The translations under genes were made by a program, and so were the position numbers. Shown piece after piece: positions 1 through 8,367 of a stretch of 64,000 nt of DNA (position 1 is the first letter of the stretch; each line of letters opens with the position of its first letter). This stretch comes from Noviherbaspirillum aridicola (GTDB lineage Bacteria > Pseudomonadota > Gammaproteobacteria > Burkholderiales > Burkholderiaceae_D). The stretch covers positions 310,001 through 374,000 of the forward strand of contig NZ_BPMK01000001.1 of NCBI RefSeq assembly GCF_019656455.1, read 5' to 3'. The notes under the pieces were generated by a model. The model ran no database searches and was not told the origin of the DNA. It saw only the letters and a program-made list of their open reading frames with translations.

Positions 1-534
1 CGTGGACTGCGCGGCGTCGATCGGATAAACCAGGTGGGCATCGAAGTACCCCTGATTCCAGAACACATAGGTGCTGTCGGGCAGGCGCGGCCCGTCCAGC
101 AGCGCGAGCGCCCGCTCGTAGCTGTCGAAGGAGCGGTCGGAGGGCAGGGAGATGCGGCCCCGGCCCTCAGCCATCGCCAGCCGGCGGTCATTCGCCGTGA
201 GCACGATGCCGCGGTCTGTCGCGGCCACGGCGCGCGCGATCCCGGCATCGATCTCCGACAGCGCGAGATAGCCGGGGCCGCGCTTGGGCAGATCGATGTT
301 GAGCAGCAGGGCGAGCGGCATGCGCACCAGCAGGTGAAGCCGGTCGCCCTCCGGCTTGACGAACACATGCATGCGCATTTCGCCGGGCACATCGTGCGCC
401 CGCAGCGACAGGGGGCTGAGTGCGATGGCAAGCAGCACGCAGGCCAGGACAGCCTTCAGCAGCGCCCGGGCCGGCGACGACGGGGAGGCGCCGCGCCTCC
501 CGCCGCATCCTTGCGCCTGTACCGTCGCCGTCAC
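1..534 (-). CDS. HupE/UreJ-like membrane protein, N-terminal part (runs off window)
   Basis: The frame is open from a GTG at 534 to the window edge, giving 178 codons with no stop. The N-terminus has a basic, Ser/Pro-rich lead and then a hydrophobic signal segment ending in SLRA, followed by mature sequence starting HDVPGE. The mature part (VFVKPEGDRLHLLVRMP, KRGPGYLAL, and SLPSDRSF then YVFWNQGY) resembles the extracytoplasmic N-terminal part of HupE/UreJ_2-type proteins, whose membrane helices would lie beyond the window. The GTG overlaps the TGA of the upstream NHL gene (GTGA), so the two are translationally coupled. Family assignment is from memory of the sequence pattern and the function is unknown. 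Confidence 0.6.
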   Translation of the reverse strand, partial: MTATVQAQGCGGRRGASPSSPARALLKAVLACVLLAIALSPLSLRAHDVPGEMRMHVFVKPEGDRLHLLVRMPLALLLNIDLPKRGPGYLALSEIDAGIARAVAATDRGIVLTANDRRLAMAEGRGRISLPSDRSFDSYERALALLDGPRLPDSTYVFWNQGYFDAHLVYPIDAAQST

Positions 535-1733
535 TGCTGGCCGTTGTTGCCGCGGTTGACCGGCACGAACTTCTGGGTACGCTTGCCGGTATCGACCTCG
601 GCCGTATAGATGTTGCCCTGCGAGTCGACGGCGAGGTTGTGCACCCAGTGGAACTGCCCGGCATAACGTCCATGTCGCCCGAAGGAGCCGGCCACCGTGC
701 CGGCGAGCCGGTTGAGGATCCAGACCTTGTTGTTCTCGCCGTCGGCGTCATACATGCGTGCCTGATCCGGAGAGACGTCGAGGTCCCAGGTGGAGCCGTT
801 GCCGAGGGTGTTGGGCGCGGTGAAGAATTCGCGCACGAAGGTGCCGTTCTTCTGGAACACCTGCACCCGGTTGTTCACCCGGTCGCACACATACACCAGA
901 TTGTCATTGGTGATTCGCACGCAGTGAACCGGGTTGCGGAACTGCCTCGCCGGCGCCTGTCCGGCAGTGAAGGGGCCCGGGTCGGCATCGTTCGGTGTCG
1001 CGCCGTAGGCGCCCCAGTGCCGCAGGTAGCGGCCGGTATTGCCGTCGACGACAAGCACGCGCTTGTTCTGGTAGCCGTCGGCGATATACGCCTCGTTGTT
1101 GGTCGGGTCGACCTCGATGTCGGCCGGCTGTCCGAGCAGCGGCGTGTCGCCGAGCCCGCCGGTGGTCGCATTGCTGCCGCCCGTCGCGCCCGCCTTGCCG
1201 ACCTGGAGGAGGAAGGTGCCGTCGGCACTGAACTTCAGCACCTGATGATTATTGGCCCCATTGCCGGCGATCCAGACATTCATGTTGTGGTCGACAAAGA
1301 TGCCATGCTCGTTCGTCGGCCACTCGCATCCCCTGGCCGGCGTGCAGCGCTCGGTCAGGAAGCCGGGATCGGCGGCGCCTCCCCATGCGAGCAGCAGGTT
1401 GCCCTCGCGGTCGAACTTCATCACGGACGGAGCCGGCAGGCAGCACTCGGAGCGGGGCGGTGTCTGCGCGAGACCGGCCTCGTCGGGAGTCAGCGAACCG
1501 GGACGCTGGATGATCCAGATATGGTCATTCCGGTCCACCGCGATGCCCGCCACCTGTCCCAGCAGCCAGTTGTTCGGCAATGGTTTGGGCCAGCCGGCAT
1601 CCACCCTGAACTCGGCGTTGCCGTTTCCATCGTTTGTTCCGTTCGTTCCGTTCGTTCCATTCACCGCCAATGCATTGGGCCCCATGCCCAGGATCGGAAG
1701 CAGCAGTGCAAGCCCGGCAAGAAATGCTTTCAT
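531..1733 (-). CDS. Secreted NHL-repeat / six-bladed beta-propeller protein
   Basis: 400 residues. The ATG at 1733 is preceded by AGGAGAC and opens a signal peptide (MKAFLAGLALLLPILGMGPNALA). The mature protein repeats the NHL blade pattern 'N-x-hydrophobic-W/Y-I/V': DHIWIIQRP, MNVWIAGNG, NEAYIADGY, LVYVCDRVNNRVQVF and GNIYTAEV. NHL propellers bind ligands or hydrolyse or lyse peptides; peptidyl-alpha-hydroxyglycine lyases share the fold, but lyase-specific residues were not verified. A low-complexity NGTNGTNGTND stretch follows the signal peptide. The gene is the first of an operon with the HupE-like gene (4-bp overlap). A periplasmic location is inferred. Confidence 0.8.
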   Translation of the reverse strand: MKAFLAGLALLLPILGMGPNALAVNGTNGTNGTNDGNGNAEFRVDAGWPKPLPNNWLLGQVAGIAVDRNDHIWIIQRPGSLTPDEAGLAQTPPRSECCLPAPSVMKFDREGNLLLAWGGAADPGFLTERCTPARGCEWPTNEHGIFVDHNMNVWIAGNGANNHQVLKFSADGTFLLQVGKAGATGGSNATTGGLGDTPLLGQPADIEVDPTNNEAYIADGYQNKRVLVVDGNTGRYLRHWGAYGATPNDADPGPFTAGQAPARQFRNPVHCVRITNDNLVYVCDRVNNRVQVFQKNGTFVREFFTAPNTLGNGSTWDLDVSPDQARMYDADGENNKVWILNRLAGTVAGSFGRHGRYAGQFHWVHNLAVDSQGNIYTAEVDTGKRTQKFVPVNRGNNGQQ

Positions 1734-2147
1734 GATGTCTCCTTTCAGGTGCCTCCACTGATGACTATGGTTCTTATAGAAGTACAGGCGCATCCCGTCC
1801 GGCCGCCCGGCCGGCGGGCAATGGATTGCATCGGGATGCATCGATGTCGGCGGGCGTTCCTGGTCAGGAGGGCGCATCCGGACAGATGTGGGCGACGGAC
1901 GGACTTCGAAGCCGGTGGCCCCGGTAGCGGGACGTGACCATGCTTGTCTCCTCGGACTTGATTGTTCGCGCGCCGGTAGCCGGGCGCATGTAAATCAAAC
2001 TAGTTGACGGTCCCGGTCAGGCGCTGATAATTCTCAAAGCCGCTGATGGATGACCGCAGGTTGCCCCGCACATGGTGTTTGTGCGTTGTCGACCGCACCG
2101 GTGCGCACGGCGATATGCTCGAATCTTTCCATGCCGGGGTGAATACC
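1734..2147. other. Divergent intergenic region, possible 25-codon ORF
   Basis: This gap separates the start of the NHL gene (minus) from the start of the DUF3616 gene (plus) and should hold both promoters. The only coding-like element is a minus-strand ATG at 1941 with a good GAGGAGAC ribosome site, reading 25 residues (MVTSRYRGHRLRSPS...) to a TGA at 1864-1866. It does not resemble a known peptide and may be a chance ORF or a leader. No tRNA, repeat or terminator was seen. Confidence 0.3.
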
Positions 2148-3293
2148 ATGCATCCATCCGCGATCGTTCTGCTCGAATTCCATCCCGAGCGGGATGACCT
2201 GACCAGGGACAAGGAATTGCGGGACGGCTTGTCGGTTGCCCTGCGAATGGGAAACAACCTGTGGGTCGCGAACGATGAATCGCTCAGTCTCGAAAGGCTG
2301 ACCCTGTCGCCCGAGGACAGCACGGGCACGAGCAGCATGACGCACGGCCATGTGCAGTTTTCGCTGGCCGATTTTCTGGCGCTGCCTCTGCCTCCCGGCG
2401 GCGACCCGGAAGCACTGCATGAAGCGGACATCGAAGGCCTGGCATGCGACGGCAAGTATCTCTGGATTGCCGGATCCCACAGCCTGCGGCGAAAGAATCC
2501 CAAAGCCGGCGACGGCACGAAAAAGGCGCAGAAACGGCTCGCCTCCGTCAGCGCCGACGGCAACCGCTATCTGCTGGCCCGGATTCCCGTGGTCGAGCAG
2601 GACGGCACCCATACGCTGGTGCGGGAAACGGAGCACAAGGGCAGGTTGCGTACTGCCGCACGGCTGCGCGGCGACGCGCATGGCAACGAACTGACTCTGC
2701 TGCTGCTGCATGACGAACACTTCGGGCCATTCCTCGCGATTCCGGGCAAGGACAATGGCTTCGACATCGAAGGCCTGGCCGTCGCGGGCAAGCACCTGCT
2801 CGTCGGCTTGCGCGGGCCGGTCCTGCGCGGCTGGGCGGCGATCGTCGAAATCGCACTCGCGGAGGACGAACAGCCGACGCAACTGCGGCTGGCACCGGTC
2901 GAGGATGGCGATGGGCGGCTGTACCGGAAACATTTTCTGGACCTCGGCGGCCTCGGCATCCGCGATCTCTGCGTGCAGGGCAAAGACCTGCTGATCCTCG
3001 CCGGACCGACGATGGACCTCGACGGTCCGGTCGTGGTTTTTCGCTGGCCAGGCGGCGCGGAGCCCGACAAGGAGTCCATCGTCAGCGCGGACGAACTCGA
3101 ACGCGTCCTCGATCTGCCATTCGGTCACGGCGTCGATCATCCCGAGGGCATGACGCTGTTCCCGCTGATGAACGGCAGCGAAGAGGGACTGCTGGTCGTC
3201 CACGACGCCGCCTCGCCAAGCCGGCAGATAGGCGAAAGCACGGTGGTTGCCGACGTCTTTCCGTTACCGCGGCGGAAGAAGAACGGGCGGTAA
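2148..3293 (+). CDS. DUF3616 domain-containing protein
   Basis: 381 residues from the ATG at 2148, with a possible GGGGTGAA upstream. An in-frame ATG at 2046 would add 34 residues that look non-native. The sequence has the repeated propeller-like signature of DUF3616: DLTRDKELRDGLSVALRMG, LWVANDESLSLERL, EADIEGLACDGKYLWIAGSHS and GFDIEGLAVAGKHLLVGLRGPVLRG. The last motif is strongly conserved in the family. No signal peptide is visible, so the protein is probably cytosolic. The biochemical role is unknown. The gene stands alone, divergent from the NHL operon. Confidence 0.85.
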   Translation: MHPSAIVLLEFHPERDDLTRDKELRDGLSVALRMGNNLWVANDESLSLERLTLSPEDSTGTSSMTHGHVQFSLADFLALPLPPGGDPEALHEADIEGLACDGKYLWIAGSHSLRRKNPKAGDGTKKAQKRLASVSADGNRYLLARIPVVEQDGTHTLVRETEHKGRLRTAARLRGDAHGNELTLLLLHDEHFGPFLAIPGKDNGFDIEGLAVAGKHLLVGLRGPVLRGWAAIVEIALAEDEQPTQLRLAPVEDGDGRLYRKHFLDLGGLGIRDLCVQGKDLLILAGPTMDLDGPVVVFRWPGGAEPDKESIVSADELERVLDLPFGHGVDHPEGMTLFPLMNGSEEGLLVVHDAASPSRQIGESTVVADVFPLPRRKKNGR

Positions 3294-3501
3294 CGCGGGG
3301 GGGCTGCCTTGGGGGCGATGCGGGGGGAGCGGTCGGGGGAATCTCAGCGCTGAGATGGCGACCGCGCTTTACATAATACAGATTACCCGCGTTTTTGCGA
3401 AGCAGAAATCATTGTCTTTTACGCCAGATGCGGCACATATGTAGTTGCAGTGATGTCGAGTCTGATGCACGCTCACATCCAGTATGATGCTAGGAGCTGA
3501 C

Positions 3502-3705
3502 ATGAGAACGACCGTGACAATTGATGACGAGCTGTATGAAAAGGCCTTGGAAATGGCGGATCCCGCGATGGACAAGGCGGATCTGTTTCGCGAGGCGATC
3601 AAGACCTTCGTTCGGGTGCAAGCAGCCAAGCGCCTAGCGGCCCTGGGTGCTTCCGCGCCGCAGATGCAAGACGTGCCGCGCCGGCGTGTAGACCCAGCGC
3701 AATGA
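3502..3705 (+). CDS. vapB: VapB-type antitoxin
   Basis: 67 residues starting [20 protein letters not shown], the beta-strand-first ribbon-helix-helix pattern of DUF2191/VapB antitoxins. TAGGAGC lies 7 nt upstream of the ATG. VapB antitoxins dimerise, bind their own promoter and neutralise the cognate VapC PIN-domain RNase through the C-terminal tail (here [12 protein letters not shown]). The stop codon overlaps the vapC start (ATGA at 3702), as in intact vapBC operons. The partner toxin is frameshifted, so this may be an orphaned antitoxin. The promoter region 3294-3501 is clearly AT-richer than the flanks. Confidence 0.85.
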   Translation: MRTTVTIDDELYEKALEMADPAMDKADLFREAIKTFVRVQAAKRLAALGASAPQMQDVPRRRVDPAQ

Positions 3706-4084
3706 AAGGCATCCTCGTCGACACCTCGGTCTGGGTCGACCACTTCCGGAGCGCAACGAGACGCTGGTACACCTCCTTAACCTGGATCTGGCACTGACCC
3801 ATCCCATGATCCTAGTTGAACTGGCTTGCGGGACGCCGCCGCCCCCGCGCGCGCAGACACTCAAGGACATCGGTCTGCTGCAACAGACGCAGCAGGCCAG
3901 CTTGCGCGAAGTCATGGAGTTCATCGAACGCGAACAGCTATATGGCCCGGGGTGCGGACTGGTCGACATGGTCCTATTGGCTTCCACGTTAGTCACGCCG
4001 GGCACAACGCTGTGGACGCTCGACAAACGCTTGGGCGGACTGGCCGAACGGTTCGGCGTACTGCACCAACCCACAGTGCATTAG
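3702..4084 (+). pseudogene. vapC: vapC PIN-domain toxin, disrupted by a frameshift
   Basis: The first frame starts [16 protein letters not shown] (the conserved PIN Asp-7 is present), then runs into 15 foreign residues and a TGA at 3795-3797. The +1 frame continues the toxin as RNETLVHLLNLDLALTHP, VELACGTP (conserved Glu), GLVDMVLLAS (conserved Asp) and LDKRLGGLAERFG, ending at 4084. Restoring one base near 3748-3752 (in the run CGGAG) would give a VapC of about 127 residues, the usual length, with all four acidic residues. As written the toxin cannot be made without frameshifting. It may be a real inactivation or a sequencing error. Confidence 0.85.
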
Positions 4085-4198
4085 CAGCGCCAGCTTCAAA
4101 CGTCACGACTGGCTTTATTTGTCGAAATGCGTCTATTCAACGGCGATGCCTGGGAAAAGGCTGGGATTGCGCTCAACCCGCGGGGGCGATCCCAAATC

Positions 4199-4930
4199 TC
4201 AGCCCTGGGCGGTCGGCCGAATTACGATGCTGCCTACATCCACCTCGGGCGGTTGATTGATCGCAAAGAGTATGCCCCGGGCGATCGAATCCGGCGAAAT
4301 CGCTATGGCTTTCAAACGATCTTCGATTTCGGTCCGCGTTGCCTGAACGGTTATTGATTCTCCGAAGTTGGTATCGATCATGCCCGGCGAAATCTCGGTA
4401 ACACGGAGGTTGGGCCCCGCCTCCTGTCGTAACGCCTCCGTTGCGGTGCGCACAGCGTTCTTGGTGGCCGCATATATGCCCATTGTCGGTAAAATCGTCA
4501 GGCCTGCTGTAGATATCACATTGATTACATGACCGCTTTCCTGCCTCGCGAACACAGGCAGAGCAGCAGCGATGCCGTATAGCGTGCCACGCAGGTTCAC
4601 ATCGATCATCGCGTCCCAATCATCTACTTTCAGCGCGTCGAAGCGCGAAATCGGACCAATTCCGGCGTTGTTCACTATCACGTCAAGTCGTCCGAAGTGG
4701 GCGACCGCGTGAGCAACCAAGGCTTCAAGATCAGTGCGCCGTGTCACATCGGTCACGCAGTAGCTCGCTCGTTCCCCCGCATCAATAAGCTCCCTCGTCA
4801 GGGCCGCAAGCTCAACCTCACGCCGGGCGCCGAGCACGACTGCGTGACCTTTCTTCGCCAGCAAACGTGCCGTGGCGCGCCCGATACCACTGCTTGCGCC
4901 TGTGATTGCAATAACTTTCATGTCATTCAT
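4199..4930 (-). CDS. SDR family NAD(P)-dependent oxidoreductase
   Basis: 243 residues. The Rossmann motif TGASSGIG lies at residues 9-16, then NNAGIG and the active-site YAATK with an upstream catalytic Ser in INVISTAG. ARRE after beta-2 suggests NADP(H) preference. Classical SDRs of this kind (related to serine 3-dehydrogenase/YdfG-like proteins) reduce carbonyls or oxidise alcohols; the substrate cannot be read from sequence. The ATG at 4930 is preceded by GGAAAGCGAT. It is a single-gene unit in the lower-GC stretch next to the broken vapC, with which it converges. Confidence 0.85.
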   Translation of the reverse strand: MNDMKVIAITGASSGIGRATARLLAKKGHAVVLGARREVELAALTRELIDAGERASYCVTDVTRRTDLEALVAHAVAHFGRLDVIVNNAGIGPISRFDALKVDDWDAMIDVNLRGTLYGIAAALPVFARQESGHVINVISTAGLTILPTMGIYAATKNAVRTATEALRQEAGPNLRVTEISPGMIDTNFGESITVQATRTEIEDRLKAIAISPDSIARGILFAINQPPEVDVGSIVIRPTAQG

Positions 4931-5076
4931 ATCGCTTTCCTTGTGAGTTCAAAGCCAAACTCAAACATGGACATCAAAGATGATCTGTACTCGCGCAATA
5001 TAGAGTGCTTGCCTGATTCTCCACCCGGTCCGCGCAACGCGCGTGGACCGGGATTCCCGGAGCGGGCGAACACCGA

Positions 5077-5489
5077 TCAGCCGCCGAAACCTGAGGTGTT
5101 GCCACTGTAGAGATCGCGAGCGGGACGCTGACGCTTGTACGCTTCCAGTTCCGCGATCACTTCGGCACGTGTTTTCGTCGACACCACCGGCGCCGGCGTG
5201 TCGACGCCGTCCATGCGCTGGGTTACCGCCATTCCCCTCAGTTGCGCTTCACGCAGCTCCCGCAGCACCGCCTCACGCGTGACGGTGGAGGGCACGACCA
5301 CGAACTGCGGATACTCGCTGTTCACGTAGTTCAGCGAGTATCCGCCTTCGCCTGCTCGAGCTCGGCAACGACCTGTGCCCGGGTTTTGGACGATACGAAA
5401 CCGGCGTCCGGCGCGACATACTCCTGGGCCTGGCCCGCGGCGGCGCTCATTACGAGAACACTTGCTGCAACAATCGATTTCACTTTCAT
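5077..5489 (-). pseudogene. DUF4148 domain protein, disrupted by a frameshift
   Basis: The gene starts at 5489 with a signal peptide (MKVKSIVAASVLVMSAAAGQAQ) and the DUF4148 hallmark SSKTRAQVVAELEQAKA, then stops early at 5331. The shifted frame continues directly as YSLNYVNSEYPQFVVVP and a second copy of the hallmark, STKTRAEVIAELEAYK, to 5077. Inserting one base near 5342/5343 recreates the typical KAGY junction and one protein of about 137 residues. DUF4148 proteins are small exported proteins of unknown function, abundant in Burkholderiales. Two TRAxV repeats in one protein are a little unusual. Confidence 0.75.
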
Positions 5490-6478
5490 TTCAAATTCTC
5501 CGAGTATGGTAAAGGTAGCGTTAGGATGCCCCTTCAAATAGCGCGGGGACGATTGCAATGTACGGCTGCGCAGCTCGCGTGCGATAACAGGATCTTGTGA
5601 AGTTATTGCCTAATTCTCTTGGAAGTGCAATCCGGCCACGCTGGCGCCGCATCGCGTCCGCACCCTGCTCCATCACTTCGTAGCTTCAGGTAAGCACCGT
5701 AGACGGAAAGGCATTCTCGTCCCAGGAGCCCCCCTCTACACGCCTCCATAACTTCACCGACCGCGAATTGGCGGCGTGGTGATGAGGCCCGCAATGGATA
5801 GGGTTGAACAGGCAGAGGACACAAGCAGCATGGGAACTGCCAATCTTTAATCATGAGAAGGAAGCCCTTCTCTGTGCGCTCCGCCGCTTCACGATTTGGG
5901 AGATCTTCTGTGGTCACCCTCGCACACACCCCACGAGGTGCCCTACTAGATTATTGACATCGCGGACGAGGGAAGTCATCGAATCAGGTCTTGCTTCACT
6001 GAGCTTGTCACGCTCCGCGAGCCAGACGCGCAGCAAGTTCTCTTCTCAGCCCTCCACCCGGGTGGCTGGCCCACCGCGCATTCTGTCCGCAAGGTCCACG
6101 ACCGCCGGAAACTATCGCTTTCCCGCATAACGCCCATCGAAAAAAAATGGCTTCCGCGCGGCCGGTATCGCCGCTAGCATCGGCATTGCCAATGAAGACC
6201 TGGGACGCAGGCTCCGCGCTGCTTCGCGGGCCGGCCCGCGCACGCGCGCCGTCGCGAATCAAACTTCAGAGAATCAGGCAAGACAGCCGTACCTCTCAGC
6301 ATTTCCTCTCTCCTGCCGCTTCTCTACACTGCCTCCCATAGCGAGCATCCATCGGATGCGATCCCGGAGGGCGTTCCCTGCCTTGCACCGGGCGTCCGCG
6401 ATCCGGAGCGGGTGCACGCGCGACCGTGAAGACAATCCGATCAACGCTTCATCAACCACGACCTGGAAAGGAAACGTT
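5490..6478. other. About 1 kb without a convincing gene
   Basis: Short frames exist on both strands (for example 5603-5929 minus and 5804-6130 plus). None has a ribosome site, conserved motif or codon pattern like its neighbours, and base composition is visibly lower in GC than the rest of the window. It looks like decayed or foreign DNA. The last 150 bases should contain the promoter of the 6479 gene; TCTCTACACTGCC near 6322 resembles the putative -10 region seen at 11716-11727. Confidence 0.4.
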
Positions 6479-7030
6479 ATGACCAAAGCCATGACCAAGG
6501 CCGCACTGACACTCGCCGCCTGCCTCCTCTGCTCGTCCGCCTTGTCTGCCGAGCCCCGCAACGACTGCCCGGCTTCCGGCCAGGAGGGCATCGCACAGTT
6601 GCATCACGACTGGCTGATGATCGGTTGGGAGCGCGACGCCGGCGACCCCGATTTCAACTTCCGGCAGGACGTGGGCAAGTACTACGATTTCACGCGCGAC
6701 GACCTGAATCTGTTCGACGACTTCGACCCGCAACTCAAGGTCCGGAACACCGCCGACGACTACGGCACGATCTGGTACGGACTGGTGCCGAAGTTCAGGA
6801 GCGTGAAGCACAAGATTACCGAGGGACCGACCGCGGTGCCGGTGGGCCCCGGCTACGGCCACTCGGTGATGGAGTTCGTGTTCGAAGTGACGCCGAAACA
6901 GGGCGACGTGATGCACCTGATCTCGCGCTCGTCTATCCTGTGGCGTTGCGGTGCCGACGGCTGGAAGATCTACAAGGAGCATAACTCGGCCAAGCCGGTC
7001 GAAGCTTCTGTCTACCATCGGGCGAAGTAA
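6479..7030 (+). CDS. Exported SnoaL/NTF2-like protein
   Basis: 183 residues with a signal peptide (MTKAMTKAALTLAACLLCSSALSA). The mature part has an NTF2-like pattern: a helical start (EGIAQLHHDWLMIGWERDAGD), a D/F-rich loop (YYDFTRDDLNLFDDFDP), then beta strands and a C-terminal SSILWRCGADGWKIYKEHNS, the usual last strands of the fold. No catalytic residues can be assigned. AAGGAAAC precedes the ATG. The leader and signal-peptide start (GGAAAGGAAACGYTATGACYAA) are nearly identical to those of the gene at 11065. Function unknown; periplasmic location inferred. Confidence 0.7.
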   Translation: MTKAMTKAALTLAACLLCSSALSAEPRNDCPASGQEGIAQLHHDWLMIGWERDAGDPDFNFRQDVGKYYDFTRDDLNLFDDFDPQLKVRNTADDYGTIWYGLVPKFRSVKHKITEGPTAVPVGPGYGHSVMEFVFEVTPKQGDVMHLISRSSILWRCGADGWKIYKEHNSAKPVEASVYHRAK

Positions 7031-7085
7031 CAAGCCGTCCGGTTTCGGCCGCGTGCCGGATGCGCCCGGCACGCCCGGGGCGGCC

Positions 7086-7676
7086 TCACCCCAGCGGCCG
7101 CAACATCGACTGATAGACCGGCAAGCCGGTGCGCTCGAAATCGTAATTCCCGATTACCGTGGCGCGCCCCGCGGCTGCCGCGGCCGCAAGCTCGTCGCGC
7201 CGCGTGAGCAGATCGCAGACGCGGTCCGCAAGCCCGGCTGTGTCGAAAAAATCGAACAGGAAGCCGTTTTCTCCGTCCCGGATCACTTCAAGTACCGGCG
7301 CCGTGGCGGACTCGAGAACAGGCGTCCCCGCGGCCATGGCTTCAAGCATCGACCAGGAGAGCACGAACGGGTAGGTCAGGTAGACGTGCAGGCTGGACAC
7401 CTGCAGCGCCTGCACGTAGCGTGCGAACGGAAGCTTGCCGAGGAAGTGTACGCGGTTCCAGTCGATGCTCTTGTCGGCCAGTTCGGTCTGCAGGGCGTCC
7501 CGGTAGCTGGCGAAACCTTCGGGCGGAGGCTTGCCATAGCTGACCTCGTCGCCGCCGATCACCAGCACCTGGAGGTCCGGCCACCGGGCGAGGATCGCGG
7601 GCAGCGAGCGCATGAAAACATGAAAGCCTCTGTAAGGCTCGAGGTTGCGGGCGCGGTATTCCGTGCCGGCCGGCAC
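7086..7676 (-). pseudogene. Glycosyltransferase (GT4 family), C-terminal domain remnant
   Basis: About 196 residues from a GTG at 7676. RARNLEPYRGFHVFMRSLP, VHFLGKLPFARYVQALQVSSLHVYLTYPFVLSW and MLEAMAAGTPVLESATAPVLEVI match the C-terminal GT-B nucleotide-sugar-binding domain of group-1 glycosyltransferases. The acceptor-side N-terminal domain (about 200 residues) is missing: the frame runs back only to a TAA near 7736 and the DoxX promoter occupies the space. It is therefore a 5'-truncated remnant, unlikely to be active. It lies antisense to nothing and converges with the 6479 gene. Confidence 0.75.
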
Positions 7677-7702
7677 CTCAATATTCGAGGTTTTGCGGGG
7701 AT

Positions 7703-7770
7703 TATCACCGTTCCATGAATACTCGTGCCGAATATATCGCGTTTATCACGGCGGCTGCGATAGCTAGACT
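7703..7770 (+). promoter_or_regulatory. Putative LysR-type promoter module of doxX
   Basis: Two TATCAC boxes at 7703-7708 and 7744-7749 lie exactly 41 bp apart, followed 15 bp after the second box start by GATAGCTAGACT (7759-7770), a likely -10 region. The same boxes with identical spacings occur at 11660-11727. Inferred to be the promoter of the DoxX gene, possibly bound by the LysR protein encoded at 14099-15049. Confidence 0.55.
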
Positions 7771-7862
7771 CCTCTCATCAAAGCTTGAACGAAACCCCGG
7801 TTTCAATCGGCAGCGATCGAAGCAATCCACATCCAACCGACATACATCCTGAAGGAGCCGTC

Positions 7863-8282
7863 ATGAACAACCTGAATCAACAAGCTTCCACCCTCCCCCT
7901 GATCGGCCGTATCCTGCTGGCGGCGATTTTCATCATCAGCGGTCTCGGCAAGATCGCCGCGCCGGCCGCGACCGCCGGCTATATCGCCGCCATGGGCCTG
8001 CCGCTGCCTGCGCTGGGCGTGGCGCTGGCAATCGCCGTCGAAGTGGGCGGCGGCATCCTGCTGGTGCTCGGATTCCAGACGCGCCTGGTAGCCTTGCTGC
8101 TCGCCGCCTTCTCGGTGGTCACCGGCCTGGTGTTCCACAACGCGATCGGTGACCAGAACCAGCTGATCCATCTGCTGAAGAACTTCGCGATGGCGGGCGG
8201 CCTGCTCCAGGTTGCCGCATTCGGCGCCGGCCTCTACAGCCTCGATGCACGCAAGGCCCGGCCCGCGCCGGCCACGGCCTGA
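7863..8282 (+). CDS. DoxX family membrane protein
   Basis: 139 residues with four predicted membrane helices (about residues 12-30, 50-70, 74-95 and 105-125). The start pattern LIGRILLAAIFIISGLGKIAAP and the GFQTRLVALLLAAF motif are typical of DoxX/YphA-type proteins. Some DoxX relatives associate with thiol or quinone redox systems in the inner membrane; the role here is unknown. AAGGAGCCGTC lies just before the ATG. The nearby flavin reductase, carboxymuconolactone-decarboxylase-like protein and SDR genes fit a redox or electrophile stress setting. Confidence 0.85.
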   Translation: MNNLNQQASTLPLIGRILLAAIFIISGLGKIAAPAATAGYIAAMGLPLPALGVALAIAVEVGGGILLVLGFQTRLVALLLAAFSVVTGLVFHNAIGDQNQLIHLLKNFAMAGGLLQVAAFGAGLYSLDARKARPAPATA

Positions 8283-8312
8283 GCGATCCGCCGCGCGGCG
8301 GCCGACATCGGC

Positions 8313-8344
8313 AAGCGGGGAACGGCAGCGGCCGCTCCCCGCTT
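8313..8344. terminator. Hairpin between convergent doxX and flavin reductase genes
   Basis: AAGCGGGG (8313-8320) pairs perfectly with CCCCGCTT (8337-8344) across a 16-nt GC-rich loop. No U-tract follows on either strand, so it is a weak candidate for a shared bidirectional terminator. Confidence 0.4.
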
Positions 8345-8367
8345 CCGCATTGGTCGACGCTGCATGC

